NCBI RefSeq assembly: GCF_003201205.1
Contig: NZ_QICN01000012.1
Coordinates: 62,001 to 126,000, forward strand
Origin: Sinimarinibacterium flocculans
Lineage (GTDB): Bacteria > Pseudomonadota > Gammaproteobacteria > Nevskiales > Nevskiaceae
Reading direction: 5' to 3'
DNA length: 64,000 bases
Within the stretch, counting starts at the first letter, position 1. Each line of letters starts with the position of its first letter. The position numbers were made by a program, and so were the translations under genes. The notes under the pieces are model-generated. The model did no database searches. It was not told where the DNA came from and saw only the letters and a list, made by a program, of their open reading frames with translations. Of the stretch, positions 24,758 through 32,798 are shown piece after piece.

Positions 24758-26047
24758 ATGCTGCTCCGATCCGCCTCGCCCTGGAAACGTCCGATCTCCC
24801 GCCGCCAGCTGCTCAGCGGCGGCGCACAGGCTGTCGGCTACTTCGCGCTGGCGCGCGCGCTGACCGGCTGCGGATCGAGCAGCAATGGCAGCGGCGCGGG
24901 CGGCGCCGGCCGGCTCGGCAACATCGGCCCGCTCGGCGAACCGCTGGATATCGGCATCCGCATTCCCGAAGGCTTCACCGCCCGCGTGATCGCCGAGGCC
25001 AACCGCATCGTGCCCAACACCAGCCTGCTGTGGCACACCGACCCGGACGGCGCAGCCACCTACGCCACCGACGACGGTGGCTGGATCTACGTCTCCAACC
25101 GCGAGTTCCTGCCGGGCGGCGCCAACGCGCTGCGCTTCGATGCCAGCGGCGAGATCGTCGACGGCTACAACGTGCTGTCGGGCCTGGTCTCGCGCATCAA
25201 CTGCGGCGGCGGCATCTCGCCGTGGAACACCTGGTTCTCCGGCGAGGAATACGAGCTGGGCCTGATCTGGGAGTGCGATCCCTTCGGCAACGCGCTCGCG
25301 CGCCCGCTGCGCGCGCTCGGCACCTTCGCCCACGAAGCCGCCGCGGTCGACCCGCGCACGAACTACGTCTACGAAACCGAGGACGAGTCCGACGGCCGCT
25401 TCTACCGCTTCGTGCCGGACACGCCCAACGTCGGCGGCCGCGCCGACCTGACCGCCGGCACGCTGCAGGTCATGCGCGTGCTCGCCACCCAGGACGAGGT
25501 CGATGCCCCCGGCACCTTCGGCCCGCTGCCGGTCGAATGGCTAACCGTGCCCAACCCGAATCCCGTACTCGGCGGCGTGCTCACCGGCGATCCGACGCGC
25601 CTGCAGGTGCCCGAGAGCACCGCCTTCGACGGCGGCGAAGGCATCTGGTATCACGACGGCATCGTCTACTTCGGTACCAAGGGCGACCGCCGCATCTGGG
25701 CGCACGACCCGGTCGCGCAGACCGTCGAATGCATCTACGACGACGCGATGTTCGCCGAACCGATCCTCGACTCCGTCGACAACATCGTCATCACCCCGGG
25801 CGGCGACCTCATCGTCGTCGAGGACAAGTCCGAAGCCAACCAGCAGGCCGTCGCCATCACCCGCGACAACCGCATCCTGCCGATGATCGAACTCGCCGGG
25901 CAGGAAGGCAGCGAAGTCACCGGCCCCGCGTTCTCGCCGGACGGCCGCCACTTCTACTTCAGCTCCCAGCGCGGCCCCGGCGCCAACGGCGTCACCGGAT
26001 TCGCCGGCATCACCTATTGCGTCAGTGGGCCCTGGTTTGCGGCATGA
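24758..26047 (+). CDS. Tat-exported DUF839 (PhoX-like) lipoprotein
   Basis: A 429-residue protein of the DUF839 beta-propeller family related to PhoX phosphatases. The N-terminus has a twin-arginine motif (ISRRQLLSGG) followed by a hydrophobic stretch and LTG-Cys, so it is predicted to be a Tat-exported lipoprotein. Propeller landmarks include GGWIYVSNREFLPGGANALRF, the acidic VYETEDESDGRFYRFVP, which in the family binds calcium, and the C-terminal GPAFSPDGRHFYFSSQRG. Phosphatase activity is not proven by these motifs. Confidence 0.87.
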   Translation: MLLRSASPWKRPISRRQLLSGGAQAVGYFALARALTGCGSSSNGSGAGGAGRLGNIGPLGEPLDIGIRIPEGFTARVIAEANRIVPNTSLLWHTDPDGAATYATDDGGWIYVSNREFLPGGANALRFDASGEIVDGYNVLSGLVSRINCGGGISPWNTWFSGEEYELGLIWECDPFGNALARPLRALGTFAHEAAAVDPRTNYVYETEDESDGRFYRFVPDTPNVGGRADLTAGTLQVMRVLATQDEVDAPGTFGPLPVEWLTVPNPNPVLGGVLTGDPTRLQVPESTAFDGGEGIWYHDGIVYFGTKGDRRIWAHDPVAQTVECIYDDAMFAEPILDSVDNIVITPGGDLIVVEDKSEANQQAVAITRDNRILPMIELAGQEGSEVTGPAFSPDGRHFYFSSQRGPGANGVTGFAGITYCVSGPWFAA

Positions 26048-26084
26048 CCTGCCTTGTGCGGGCTCGCCGCTGAACCTGCGCGAC

Positions 26085-26113
26085 TTGCCCATCTCGAAGT
26101 GCCACTTTAGTAT
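26085..26113 (+). promoter_or_regulatory. promoter/operator of the Phd-RelE pair
   Basis: TTGCCC (26085-26090) and TAGTAT (26108-26113) are 17 bases apart. A perfect palindrome AAGTG-C-CACTT (26097-26107) lies in the spacer, where an autorepressing antitoxin would bind. The expected transcription start falls at about 26120, the A of the antitoxin ATG. Confidence 0.55.
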
Positions 26114-26119
26114 CACTTC

Positions 26120-26377
26120 ATGCGCACTGAACTCGTTACTACCCTCAAACGCCAAGCGACCGAGCTTCTGTCCGAGATCGAGCAGAGCCGGGAGCCCATC
26201 CTCATTACCCAGCACGGCCTGCCCAGCGCCTATCTCGTCGACGTCGAGACGTATGAAGCCTTGCAGCAGCGAATGGGCTTGCTGGAAGGTATCGCCAGAG
26301 GAGAGAAGGCCATCGAGGAAGGTCGTACCGTTTCTCATGCCGAAGCGAAGAAGCGCATGGCCAGATGGCTCAGGTAG
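26120..26377 (+). CDS. Phd/YefM family antitoxin
   Basis: An 85-residue type II antitoxin: the N-terminal half has the Phd/YefM DNA-binding pattern ATELLSEIEQSREPILITQHGLPSAYLVDVETYEALQQR, and the C-terminal half (LLEGIARGEKAIEEGRTVSHAEAKKRMARWL) is the toxin-binding helix. It overlaps the toxin gene by 13 bases. Local base composition is less GC-rich than the neighbours, consistent with acquired DNA. Autorepression is expected from the family and the palindrome just upstream. Confidence 0.88.
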   Translation: MRTELVTTLKRQATELLSEIEQSREPILITQHGLPSAYLVDVETYEALQQRMGLLEGIARGEKAIEEGRTVSHAEAKKRMARWLR

Positions 26378-26733
26378 TCTGGACCGAGCCGGCGCTCACC
26401 GATCTCGACGCCATTGCCGACTACATTGCGCTGGAGAATCCCGAGGCGGCTCGGGCGCTGGTGCAAAAGGTGTTTCGGCATGTCGAGCAGCTCGCGCGAC
26501 ACCCCAAGAGCGGACCCAAGCCTCCCGAACTGAAAGGTTGGCGCTACCGGCAGATAATCGAACCTCCCTGCCGTGTCTTCTATCGAGAGGACGGCGAGCG
26601 CGTCTACATCCTGTACGTGATGAGGGCCGAGCGGCTGCTGAAACCGAAGCAGCTGACAGCCCGTGCTCGCAGCGTCGAAACGACAACTACTGGTTCGAGG
26701 GGACATCCTCGCCTTCGGCGGAAACGTCCTTGA
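26365..26733 (+). CDS. RelE/ParE superfamily toxin
   Basis: A 122-residue toxin: WTEPALTDLDAIADYIALENPEAA, then LARHPKSGPKPPELKGWRYRQIIEPPCRVFYRE and VYILYVMRAERLL, the usual RelE/ParE order of two helices and an antiparallel sheet. The last ~20 residues (TTTTGSRGHPRLRRKRP) exceed the family length and look like read-through past the ancestral end. The target (ribosome-bound mRNA or gyrase) cannot be decided. It follows its antitoxin with overlapping frames. Confidence 0.87.
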   Translation: MAQVVWTEPALTDLDAIADYIALENPEAARALVQKVFRHVEQLARHPKSGPKPPELKGWRYRQIIEPPCRVFYREDGERVYILYVMRAERLLKPKQLTARARSVETTTTGSRGHPRLRRKRP

Positions 26734-26867
26734 ACCTCGCATGCGTTCGACCATGTCAATGTCAGCCGCCAGTCACGCAGGTCGCGGGTACGGCAGCTTC
26801 CTGAGGCATTGAAGCTGTAAACGATTCTGTCATTGTGCGTGTCCGGTGGTCCGCAGCCCCCGGCGGT

Positions 26868-26873
26868 TAAAAT
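26868..26873 (+). promoter_or_regulatory. -10 element placed for a leaderless uvrD transcript
   Basis: TAAAAT at 26868-26873 ends six bases before the uvrD ATG at 26880, which would put the transcription start on the start codon. No good -35 is visible. Confidence 0.4.
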
Positions 26874-26879
26874 CGCCCG

Positions 26880-29159
26880 ATGCGTCTCTCCTCGTTCGAT
26901 ACCTCCCCCCTCGTCGCCTCGCTCAATCCCGCCCAGCGTGACGCCGTGATGGCGCCGCCGGAGCACCGGCTGGTGCTCGCCGGGGCCGGGTCCGGCAAGA
27001 CGCGGGTGCTGACGCACCGCGTGGCCTGGCTGATTGCGGCGGAGGGCGTCTCGCCGCTGTCGATTCTCGCGGTCACCTTCACCAACAAGGCGGCGGCGGA
27101 GATGCGTTCGCGCATCGAGCAGCTGGTGGATGTGCCGATCCGGGCGATGTGGGTGGGCACGTTCCACGGCATCGCGCATCGCATGCTGCGCATGCACTAT
27201 CGCGAAGCCGATCTGCCGCAGAACTTCCAGATTCTCGACGCCGACGACCAGGTAAGACTGGTCAAGCGCGTGCTCAAGGGACTGGACCTGCCGGACGACC
27301 AGTGGCCGCCGAAGACCGTGGCGGGCTGGATCAATGCGCAGAAGGAGGAGGCGCGCCGACCGCAGCACTTCGCCGACGAAGGCGACTACACGCAGCGCCA
27401 GTTCGTGCGCATCTACACCGCCTACGAGACGGCCTGCCAGCGTCAGGGCGTGGTCGACTTTGCCGAGCTGCTGCTGCGCGCCTACGAGCTGACGCGCGAC
27501 GTGGAGGAGATCCAGGTGCACTACCGGCGCCGCTTCCGCCACATCCTCGTCGACGAGTTCCAGGACACCAACACGCTGCAGTACCGCTGGCTGCGCACAC
27601 TGGCCGGACCGACGGGTGTGCTGTTCGCGGTGGGTGATGACGACCAGAGCGTGTACTCCTGGCGCGGTGCCCGCGTCGAGAACATGATGCGGCTGCCGAC
27701 GGATTTTCCCGGCTGCGAGATCGTGCGGCTGGAGCAGAACTACCGATCCACCGGCGCGATCCTCAACGCTGCCAATGGCCTGATCGCGCGCAATACCTCG
27801 CGGCTCGGCAAGGAGCTGTGGACGGACACCGGCGCCGGCGAGCCGGTGCAGCTCTATGCGGCCTACAACGAGTACGACGAGGCGGAGTTCGTCATCAACC
27901 GCATCCGCGAGCACGTGGATGGCGGCCACCGCTACGACGATACCGCCGTGCTGTACCGCATGGGCGCGCAGTCGCGCGTGCTCGAAGAGACGCTGATCCG
28001 TGCGCGCATGCCGTACCGCATCTACGGCGGCCTGCGCTTCTTCGAACGCCAGGAGATCAAGGACGCGCTTGCCTACCTGCGGCTGCTGCACAACCGTGAC
28101 GACGACAGCGGTTTCGAGCGCGTGGTGAACGTGCCGACACGCGGTATCGGCAGCACGACGGTGGAGAAGCTGCGCGACTACGCGCGCAGTCACAACCTGT
28201 CGCTGTGGGCGGCGGCGCGCGTCGGCGGCGATGCGGCGCTGGGCCGATCCGCGGCGCGCGTGCGCGAATTCGTCGCGCTGATCGAGTCGATGGCGACGGA
28301 GACGAAGGAGCTGTCGCTGTCGAAGACGACGGAGCGCGTGATCGAGCGTTCCGGCCTGCGCGGTCACTACGAGAAAGGGGCACTGTCCGAATCCCGCGCT
28401 ACGCGCGGGGGCGGCGAACAGGCCGAAGCACGCCTGGAGAACCTCGACGAACTGATCTCGGCGACGCGCAGCTTCGAGCTATCCATCGAACCGCCGGCCG
28501 AAGGACAGCCGGAACTCGACCCGCTGACGAACTTCCTGACGCATGCCGCGCTCGAGGCCGGCGAGCAGCAGGCCGGCCCGGGCGAGGACTGCGTGCAGCT
28601 GATGACCCTGCACGCGGCCAAGGGCCTGGAGTTTCCGGTGGTGTTCATGGTGGGCATGGAGAACGGGCTGTTCCCGCATGCGCGCGCGACCGACGAGGGC
28701 AACCTCGAGGAAGAGCGGCGCCTGTGCTACGTCGGCATTACGCGCGCGCGCCGCCGGCTGTACATGAGCCATGCCGAGCTGCGCCGCCTGCATGGCGTGG
28801 AGCAGATCAGCGCGCCGTCGCAGTTCCTGCGCGAGATTCCGGCCGAGGCGATCGTCGAGCTGCGGCCGCGCGCGCACGTCTCGCGCCCCGCATTCGCGCC
28901 CGGTGTGCGCGAGCCATATCGCCGGAAATGGGGTGCGGCATCGGCACCGATCAGCCGCACGCGACTGCCGCAGAGCATGCGTCAGACCAGCGGCCCGCAG
29001 GGGCTGAACCTCGGCCAGCGCGTGCGCCACGCACGCTTCGGCGAGGGCACGATCCTGCAGTTCGACGGCGATGGCGAGCGCACGCGTGTGGAAGTGCGTT
29101 TCGAATCCGCCGGCAGCAAGTGGCTGATGCTGTCGGTCGCCAATCTGGTGCCGGCCTAG
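26880..29159 (+). CDS. uvrD: DNA helicase II
   Basis: A 759-residue superfamily 1A helicase for excision and mismatch repair. Motifs in order: Q motif LNPAQRDAV, Walker A LAGAGSGKTR, Ib TFTNKAAAEMR, Walker B VDEFQDTN, III GDDDQSVYSWRGA, IV EQNYRS, V TLHAAKGLEFP, VI VGITRARRRLYM, and a C-terminal Tudor-like part LGQRVRHARFGEGTI. Similarity to E. coli UvrD is clear from the N-terminus. An unusual ~12-residue insertion (about 500-512) is encoded by a palindromic repeat. Confidence 0.96.
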   Translation: MRLSSFDTSPLVASLNPAQRDAVMAPPEHRLVLAGAGSGKTRVLTHRVAWLIAAEGVSPLSILAVTFTNKAAAEMRSRIEQLVDVPIRAMWVGTFHGIAHRMLRMHYREADLPQNFQILDADDQVRLVKRVLKGLDLPDDQWPPKTVAGWINAQKEEARRPQHFADEGDYTQRQFVRIYTAYETACQRQGVVDFAELLLRAYELTRDVEEIQVHYRRRFRHILVDEFQDTNTLQYRWLRTLAGPTGVLFAVGDDDQSVYSWRGARVENMMRLPTDFPGCEIVRLEQNYRSTGAILNAANGLIARNTSRLGKELWTDTGAGEPVQLYAAYNEYDEAEFVINRIREHVDGGHRYDDTAVLYRMGAQSRVLEETLIRARMPYRIYGGLRFFERQEIKDALAYLRLLHNRDDDSGFERVVNVPTRGIGSTTVEKLRDYARSHNLSLWAAARVGGDAALGRSAARVREFVALIESMATETKELSLSKTTERVIERSGLRGHYEKGALSESRATRGGGEQAEARLENLDELISATRSFELSIEPPAEGQPELDPLTNFLTHAALEAGEQQAGPGEDCVQLMTLHAAKGLEFPVVFMVGMENGLFPHARATDEGNLEEERRLCYVGITRARRRLYMSHAELRRLHGVEQISAPSQFLREIPAEAIVELRPRAHVSRPAFAPGVREPYRRKWGAASAPISRTRLPQSMRQTSGPQGLNLGQRVRHARFGEGTILQFDGDGERTRVEVRFESAGSKWLMLSVANLVPA
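28393..28409. repeat. palindrome within uvrD shared with the 3' intergenic REP-like cluster
   Basis: CCCGCGC-TAC-GCGCGGG is a perfect 7-base stem with a 3-base loop inside the uvrD frame (residues ~505-510). Its core CCGCGCTACGCGCGG recurs exactly at 29209-29223 downstream of the gene. Confidence 0.7.
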
Positions 29160-29179
29160 ATTTGTGCCCGGTAATCACG

Positions 29180-29275
29180 CATTGGCGGGAGGGACGGCTC
29201 AGCCGTCACCGCGCTACGCGCGGCCCTCTCCCGCCCCTTCGGGGCACCCTCTCCCGCAAGCGGGCGAGGGGATCG
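29180..29275. repeat. REP-like cluster of palindromes between uvrD and mtfA
   Basis: Four stems lie side by side: GGCT/AGCC near 29196-29204; CCGCGC-TAC-GCGCGG at 29209-29223; GCCCC-TTC-GGGGC at 29233-29245; and CCCTCTCCCGC-AA-GCGGGCGAGGG at 29247-29270 (one mismatch). The last resembles the widely dispersed CCCTCTCCCGC-type repeats of proteobacteria. The cluster may also end the uvrD transcript. Confidence 0.65.
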
Positions 29276-29294
29276 GTGCGGCGAGCGCATTGAA

Positions 29295-30119
29295 TTGAGC
29301 AACGTCGCTCCCGAGGCCGTCGTCGCACTGGCGATTGCGCTGGCGCTGTTGCTGCGCTGGATGTTCCGGTCGCGCCCGCCGCGCGTCGTCGCCGCGGAAC
29401 CGGCTGGCTGGCGCGAACGCATCGACACGCTGGTCCCGCAGGCGGCGCTTGTGCCCGATGAGCGGAAGGACCGGTATCGGAACGCGGTCGGCCGCTTCCT
29501 GCGCGAGAAGCGCTTCGTCGGCTGCAACGGCCTGGAGGTCACCGACGACATGCGCATCGCCGTTGCCGGCCTCGCCTGCCTGCTGCTGCTGCGCGACGGC
29601 GCAAGGCTGTTCCCGATGGTGCGCGCGGTGCTGCTGTACCCGGATCGCTTCTATGTGCGCCACGAGGAACCGGACGAGTTCGGGCTCGTCAGCGACGAGC
29701 CGGTCGAGCAGCTCGGGGAGTCCTGGGAGGGCGACCGCGTGATCCTGTCGTGGGCGGACGTGCAGGCAGCGCTGGACGGGGACGAAGTCAACGTCGTGCT
29801 TCATGAGTTCGCACACCAGCTCGACGACGAGAACCCGGAAACGGAAGGCGCGCCGGCGATGCGCGACTACGCGCGCTGGTCGGAGATCATGGATCGCGAG
29901 TTCAAGCGCCTGCAGCGCCACCGCCGTCCGCCGGTGCTCGACCCCTACGGCGCCGAAAGTCCGGGCGAGTTCTTTGGCGTGGTCACCGAGGCCTTCTTCC
30001 AGCGCGGGCCGGCGCTGGCGCGTCACCACGCCGAGCTGTACGCACTGCTCCGCGACTACTATGGCGTGGAGACGGCGCACCGCGCGCTGTGGCCGGAACA
30101 CGCAGGGGACGACCGATGA
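29295..30119 (+). CDS. mtfA: MtfA/M90 family zinc peptidase
   Basis: A 274-residue protein with an N-terminal hydrophobic segment (VVALAIALALLLRWMF) and the zinc signature HEFAHQLD (His170-His174). A distal Glu lies in GEFFGVVTEAFFQ. In E. coli MtfA binds the glucose repressor Mlc and has aminopeptidase activity. The frame opens at TTG 29295; no better start is available before the stop-rich repeat region upstream. Its stop overlaps the next start as ATGA, so the L7/L12-like protein is translationally coupled. Confidence 0.88.
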   Translation: MSNVAPEAVVALAIALALLLRWMFRSRPPRVVAAEPAGWRERIDTLVPQAALVPDERKDRYRNAVGRFLREKRFVGCNGLEVTDDMRIAVAGLACLLLLRDGARLFPMVRAVLLYPDRFYVRHEEPDEFGLVSDEPVEQLGESWEGDRVILSWADVQAALDGDEVNVVLHEFAHQLDDENPETEGAPAMRDYARWSEIMDREFKRLQRHRRPPVLDPYGAESPGEFFGVVTEAFFQRGPALARHHAELYALLRDYYGVETAHRALWPEHAGDDR

Positions 30120-30511
30120 CGGCGAACGATGATGACGTGCTCGGCCTGATCGCCCGCGACCGCAAACTCGACGCGATCAAGCTGCTGCGCGAGACCCGTG
30201 GCCTGGGCTTGGCCGAGGCCAAGGCGGAAGTCGAGCGCCTGTCCGGCACCTTGACGTCGATGCGTCCGCCGCCGTCACCCTCGACGCCGCAGTCGCGGCA
30301 CGTGGATCAGGAAGTGCGCCAGCTCGCGCAGTCGGGCCAGCGCATCGCGGCGATCAAGCTGCTGCGCGAACGCAACCGGCTCGGCCTGAAGCAGGCCAAG
30401 GAACTGCTTGACGCCACGGTGCCGCCTGCGCCGGGCCGCCCGCTGTCTGCGTGGGTTTTCGTGGCCGCCGTGATCGCCGCGGCGGCCGCGGTGGCCTGGT
30501 TCGCGCGCTGA
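30116..30511 (+). CDS. membrane protein with two ribosomal L7/L12 C-terminal-like motifs
   Basis: A 131-residue protein containing two copies of an L7/L12 C-terminal-like helix-turn: KLDAIKLLRETRGLGLAEAK (about 16-35) and RIAAIKLLRERNRLGLKQAK (about 74-93), separated by a Pro/Ser linker, then one C-terminal membrane anchor (WVFVAAVIAAAAAVAWFA). In L7/L12 this surface recruits translation GTPases. The start overlaps the mtfA stop by four bases. It is not a ribosomal stalk protein, because it lacks the dimerisation domain. Function unknown. Confidence 0.75.
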   Translation: MTANDDDVLGLIARDRKLDAIKLLRETRGLGLAEAKAEVERLSGTLTSMRPPPSPSTPQSRHVDQEVRQLAQSGQRIAAIKLLRERNRLGLKQAKELLDATVPPAPGRPLSAWVFVAAVIAAAAAVAWFAR

Positions 30512-30575
30512 GCATTCAAACCCGCGCGGCCGGCCAGGCGTCAAAGCGCGGTTCATCGACTGCAGGGAGCCCGCC

Positions 30576-31235
30576 ATGTCTCGTCTTCGACCGTTCGCCT
30601 TCGCGGCGCTGCTCGCACTGCCGCTGGCCGCCTGCGCCGACATCAACGTCGGGCGCATCGACTCGCCCGGCTCGAGCTTCGACACCGTCAACGGCAGCAT
30701 CCGGGTGGGCGCGAACTCGGTCGTCGGCGACCTGGAGACGGTCAATGGCTCGGTGTTTCTCGGCGACGACAGCCGCGGCGAGGACCTGGAAACGGTCAAC
30801 GGCGACATTCACGTCGGCGACAACGTGCGCATCGACAGTGCCGAGACGGTGAACGGCGACATCGTCGCCGGTGTCGAGTTGCGCTGCAGCGGCGACCTGG
30901 AGACGGTCAATGGCGACATCCGCCTCGGCCGCGGCGCCGACGTCGACGAGAGCGTGGTCACCGTCAATGGCCGCATCCTGCTCGACGGCGCGCGCGTGCG
31001 CGGCGCGCTGGAGATCGTTTCCGGCGAGATCGAGACCGGGCGCGGCTCGAAGATCGGCGCGATCACCGTGCATGAGGCGCGCGGATCGAAGACCTCAAAA
31101 GGCAAGCCGCGCGTGACCGTCGGGGCCGACAGCGTCGTCGGGCCGATCGTGTTCGAGCAAGCCGGCGAGCTGCGCGTGCACCGCAGCGCCCGCGTCGGAA
31201 AGATCAGCGGCGTGGAGCCGGTCTACTTCGACTGA
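30576..31235 (+). CDS. repeat-rich lipoprotein, predicted beta-solenoid
   Basis: A 219-residue lipoprotein (signal ending LAA-Cys) built almost wholly of a ~20-24 residue repeat whose core reads ETVNGDI-hydrophobic-G. I count six T-V-N-G units plus a degenerate E-I-V-S-G unit, before a Lys-rich loop and a shorter second solenoid part. Regular V/I alternation and conserved Asn/Gly fit a right-handed beta-helix like bactofilin or DUF4097-type proteins. Its 3' end overlaps the convergent AraC gene by 13 bases. Role unknown; envelope location is inferred from the signal. Confidence 0.75.
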   Translation: MSRLRPFAFAALLALPLAACADINVGRIDSPGSSFDTVNGSIRVGANSVVGDLETVNGSVFLGDDSRGEDLETVNGDIHVGDNVRIDSAETVNGDIVAGVELRCSGDLETVNGDIRLGRGADVDESVVTVNGRILLDGARVRGALEIVSGEIETGRGSKIGAITVHEARGSKTSKGKPRVTVGADSVVGPIVFEQAGELRVHRSARVGKISGVEPVYFD

Positions 31236-32206
31236 GCCGCAGACGCAGCGCGATAGCCGCGCGGCGAGGCGTCGTAGCGCTGGCGGAACAGGCGCGCGAA
31301 GTGCCCCGGATCGTCGAAGCCCCAGTGCGCGGCGATCTCGGTGATCGAGTAGTGCGCCAGCGCCGGGTTCACCAGCGCCTGCCGGCAGCGCTCCAGGCGC
31401 TCGCCGCGCACGAAGTCGGCAACGCTGTGCGGCTGCTCCGCGAACAGCGCATGCAGGTAGCGCAGCGAGATGCGGTGTGCGGCCGCGATGCGCGCTGGCG
31501 TGAGTTCCGGATCGGCGAGGTGACCGCGGATGAAATCGCAGACCTGCTGGCGCAGCAGCTCGCGGCCCTGCGGCCGGCGCCGGCCGTCGCGATGCAGGCA
31601 GGACTGCGCGAACAGTTCCAGCGTGGGCGCGACGATGCCGCAGGCCTCGGAATCCGGCAGCGTCCACACCTCGCGGGTCAGGTTGCGCAGATGCCCGGCG
31701 AACAGTGCGCCGAGCCCGCTGCGGCCGTCCTGTGCCACGCCGACGTAATCGGCAGCGTTCGGCAGCACGGCGCGCAAGGCTGCTTCCGGCACCATCAGCG
31801 TGAGCTTGTCGAGCGGGCGTAGCACCTCGAAGTCCATGCGCCGCGCCGAGTCCCACAGCACAAACTGCCCGGCGCGCAGCGACACCTCGCGCCCGTCGAG
31901 GCGCAGGCGCTCGGCGCCGGAGGCGACGTAGAGGATGTTGTAGAAGTCGCCGGGCGTGCGCGCCAGTTCGGTGGCGGCCCGGTAGCCCGACAGCGGTTCG
32001 CAGCGGCAGCGCAGGAACCGCGCATCGCCGATGCGGCGCTGGCGCACACGTGCGCGAAAGTCCGGCTGGGCCCGCGTCTGCACCGACCACGGCAGGAAGT
32101 ATTCGCCGAGCACGCCGGCCCAGGCGTCGTAGCGCTGCTGCATCGGATGCTGCGTCGACGACCATTCCGACAGGGCGGCACCCGTCTGTGGGCTTGTGGC
32201 AGCCAT
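31223..32206 (-). CDS. AraC family transcriptional regulator (AraC-binding-like type)
   Basis: A 327-residue activator with an N-terminal cupin-like sensor (about 60-200, the AraC_binding_2 style, containing LRAGQFVLWDSARRMDFEV) and a C-terminal double helix-turn-helix (ELTPARIAAAHRISLRYLHALF, then YSITEIAAHWGFDDPGHFARLFRQRY). ATG 32206 follows a GGAGGAG site; an upstream start at 32455 would run into the divergent operon. It is divergent from the cupin/E1/lipoyl operon and probably controls it. Confidence 0.9.
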   Translation of the reverse strand: MAATSPQTGAALSEWSSTQHPMQQRYDAWAGVLGEYFLPWSVQTRAQPDFRARVRQRRIGDARFLRCRCEPLSGYRAATELARTPGDFYNILYVASGAERLRLDGREVSLRAGQFVLWDSARRMDFEVLRPLDKLTLMVPEAALRAVLPNAADYVGVAQDGRSGLGALFAGHLRNLTREVWTLPDSEACGIVAPTLELFAQSCLHRDGRRRPQGRELLRQQVCDFIRGHLADPELTPARIAAAHRISLRYLHALFAEQPHSVADFVRGERLERCRQALVNPALAHYSITEIAAHWGFDDPGHFARLFRQRYDASPRGYRAASAAQSK

Positions 32207-32262
32207 TGTCTCCTCCGGGACTCGCACCGGTGCCCGCAGTCTACACGCGCCCCGTCGCGGCG

Positions 32263-32291
32263 CCATGCACGCGTGTCGCCATGCGCGTGCA
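32263..32291. promoter_or_regulatory. candidate AraC operator between divergent genes
   Basis: A perfect inverted repeat TGCACGCG / CGCGTGCA (32266-32273 and 32284-32291, 10-base gap) is embedded in two direct copies of GCCATGC (starting 32263 and 32279, 16 apart). It lies between the AraC gene and the cupin operon. Confidence 0.4.
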
Positions 32292-32360
32292 CGCAAATCC
32301 AAGAACGCCGCCGCACCGGCGCCGTAGCCTTCGCCGACGGTGCGTACGAGGAGCCAGCCG

Positions 32361-32798
32361 ATGAGCGAGAACCTGACCGACGAAATGCTGCGCGAGACCG
32401 CGGCCCTGCCCTGGCACGCAGTCGTGCCCGGCATCGACTTTCGTCTGCTGTTCACCAGCGCCGAGACCGGCCGCTGGACCGTGATGTTCCGCTGCCAGCC
32501 CGGCAGCTTCTTTCCGCGTCACCGCCACTTCGGCGCCGGCGAGTACTACGTGCTCAAGGGCCGCATGGAGTACCGCATGGGCCGCGCACTCGCCGGTACC
32601 TGGGGCTACGAGCCGCTGGGCGCGATCCACGATCACACGGCCTTTCCCGAGTACACCGAGCTGCTGTTCACCAACCACGGGCCGGTGGCCTTCCTCGGCG
32701 AGAACGACGCGGTGACGGCGATGCTCGACCACAGCTATCTTGAAGGACTCGCCGCGGCAGGGGCGGCCGGGAACACGGAGGCACGCGATGCAGCCTGA
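32361..32798 (+). CDS. cupin domain protein (dihydroxyacetophenone dioxygenase-like)
   Basis: A 145-residue single-domain cupin. Motif 1 FFPRHRHFGAGEYYVLKGRMEY supplies two His and a Glu; motif 2 around IHDHTAFPEYTELLFTNHG supplies further His, so metal binding is likely. The pattern resembles cupins annotated as 2,4'-dihydroxyacetophenone dioxygenase-like, which cleave C-C bonds, but that activity is not proven. ATG 32361 follows GAGGAG. It overlaps the E1-alpha gene by 11 bases, so it is the first gene of the operon. Confidence 0.82.
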   Translation: MSENLTDEMLRETAALPWHAVVPGIDFRLLFTSAETGRWTVMFRCQPGSFFPRHRHFGAGEYYVLKGRMEYRMGRALAGTWGYEPLGAIHDHTAFPEYTELLFTNHGPVAFLGENDAVTAMLDHSYLEGLAAAGAAGNTEARDAA

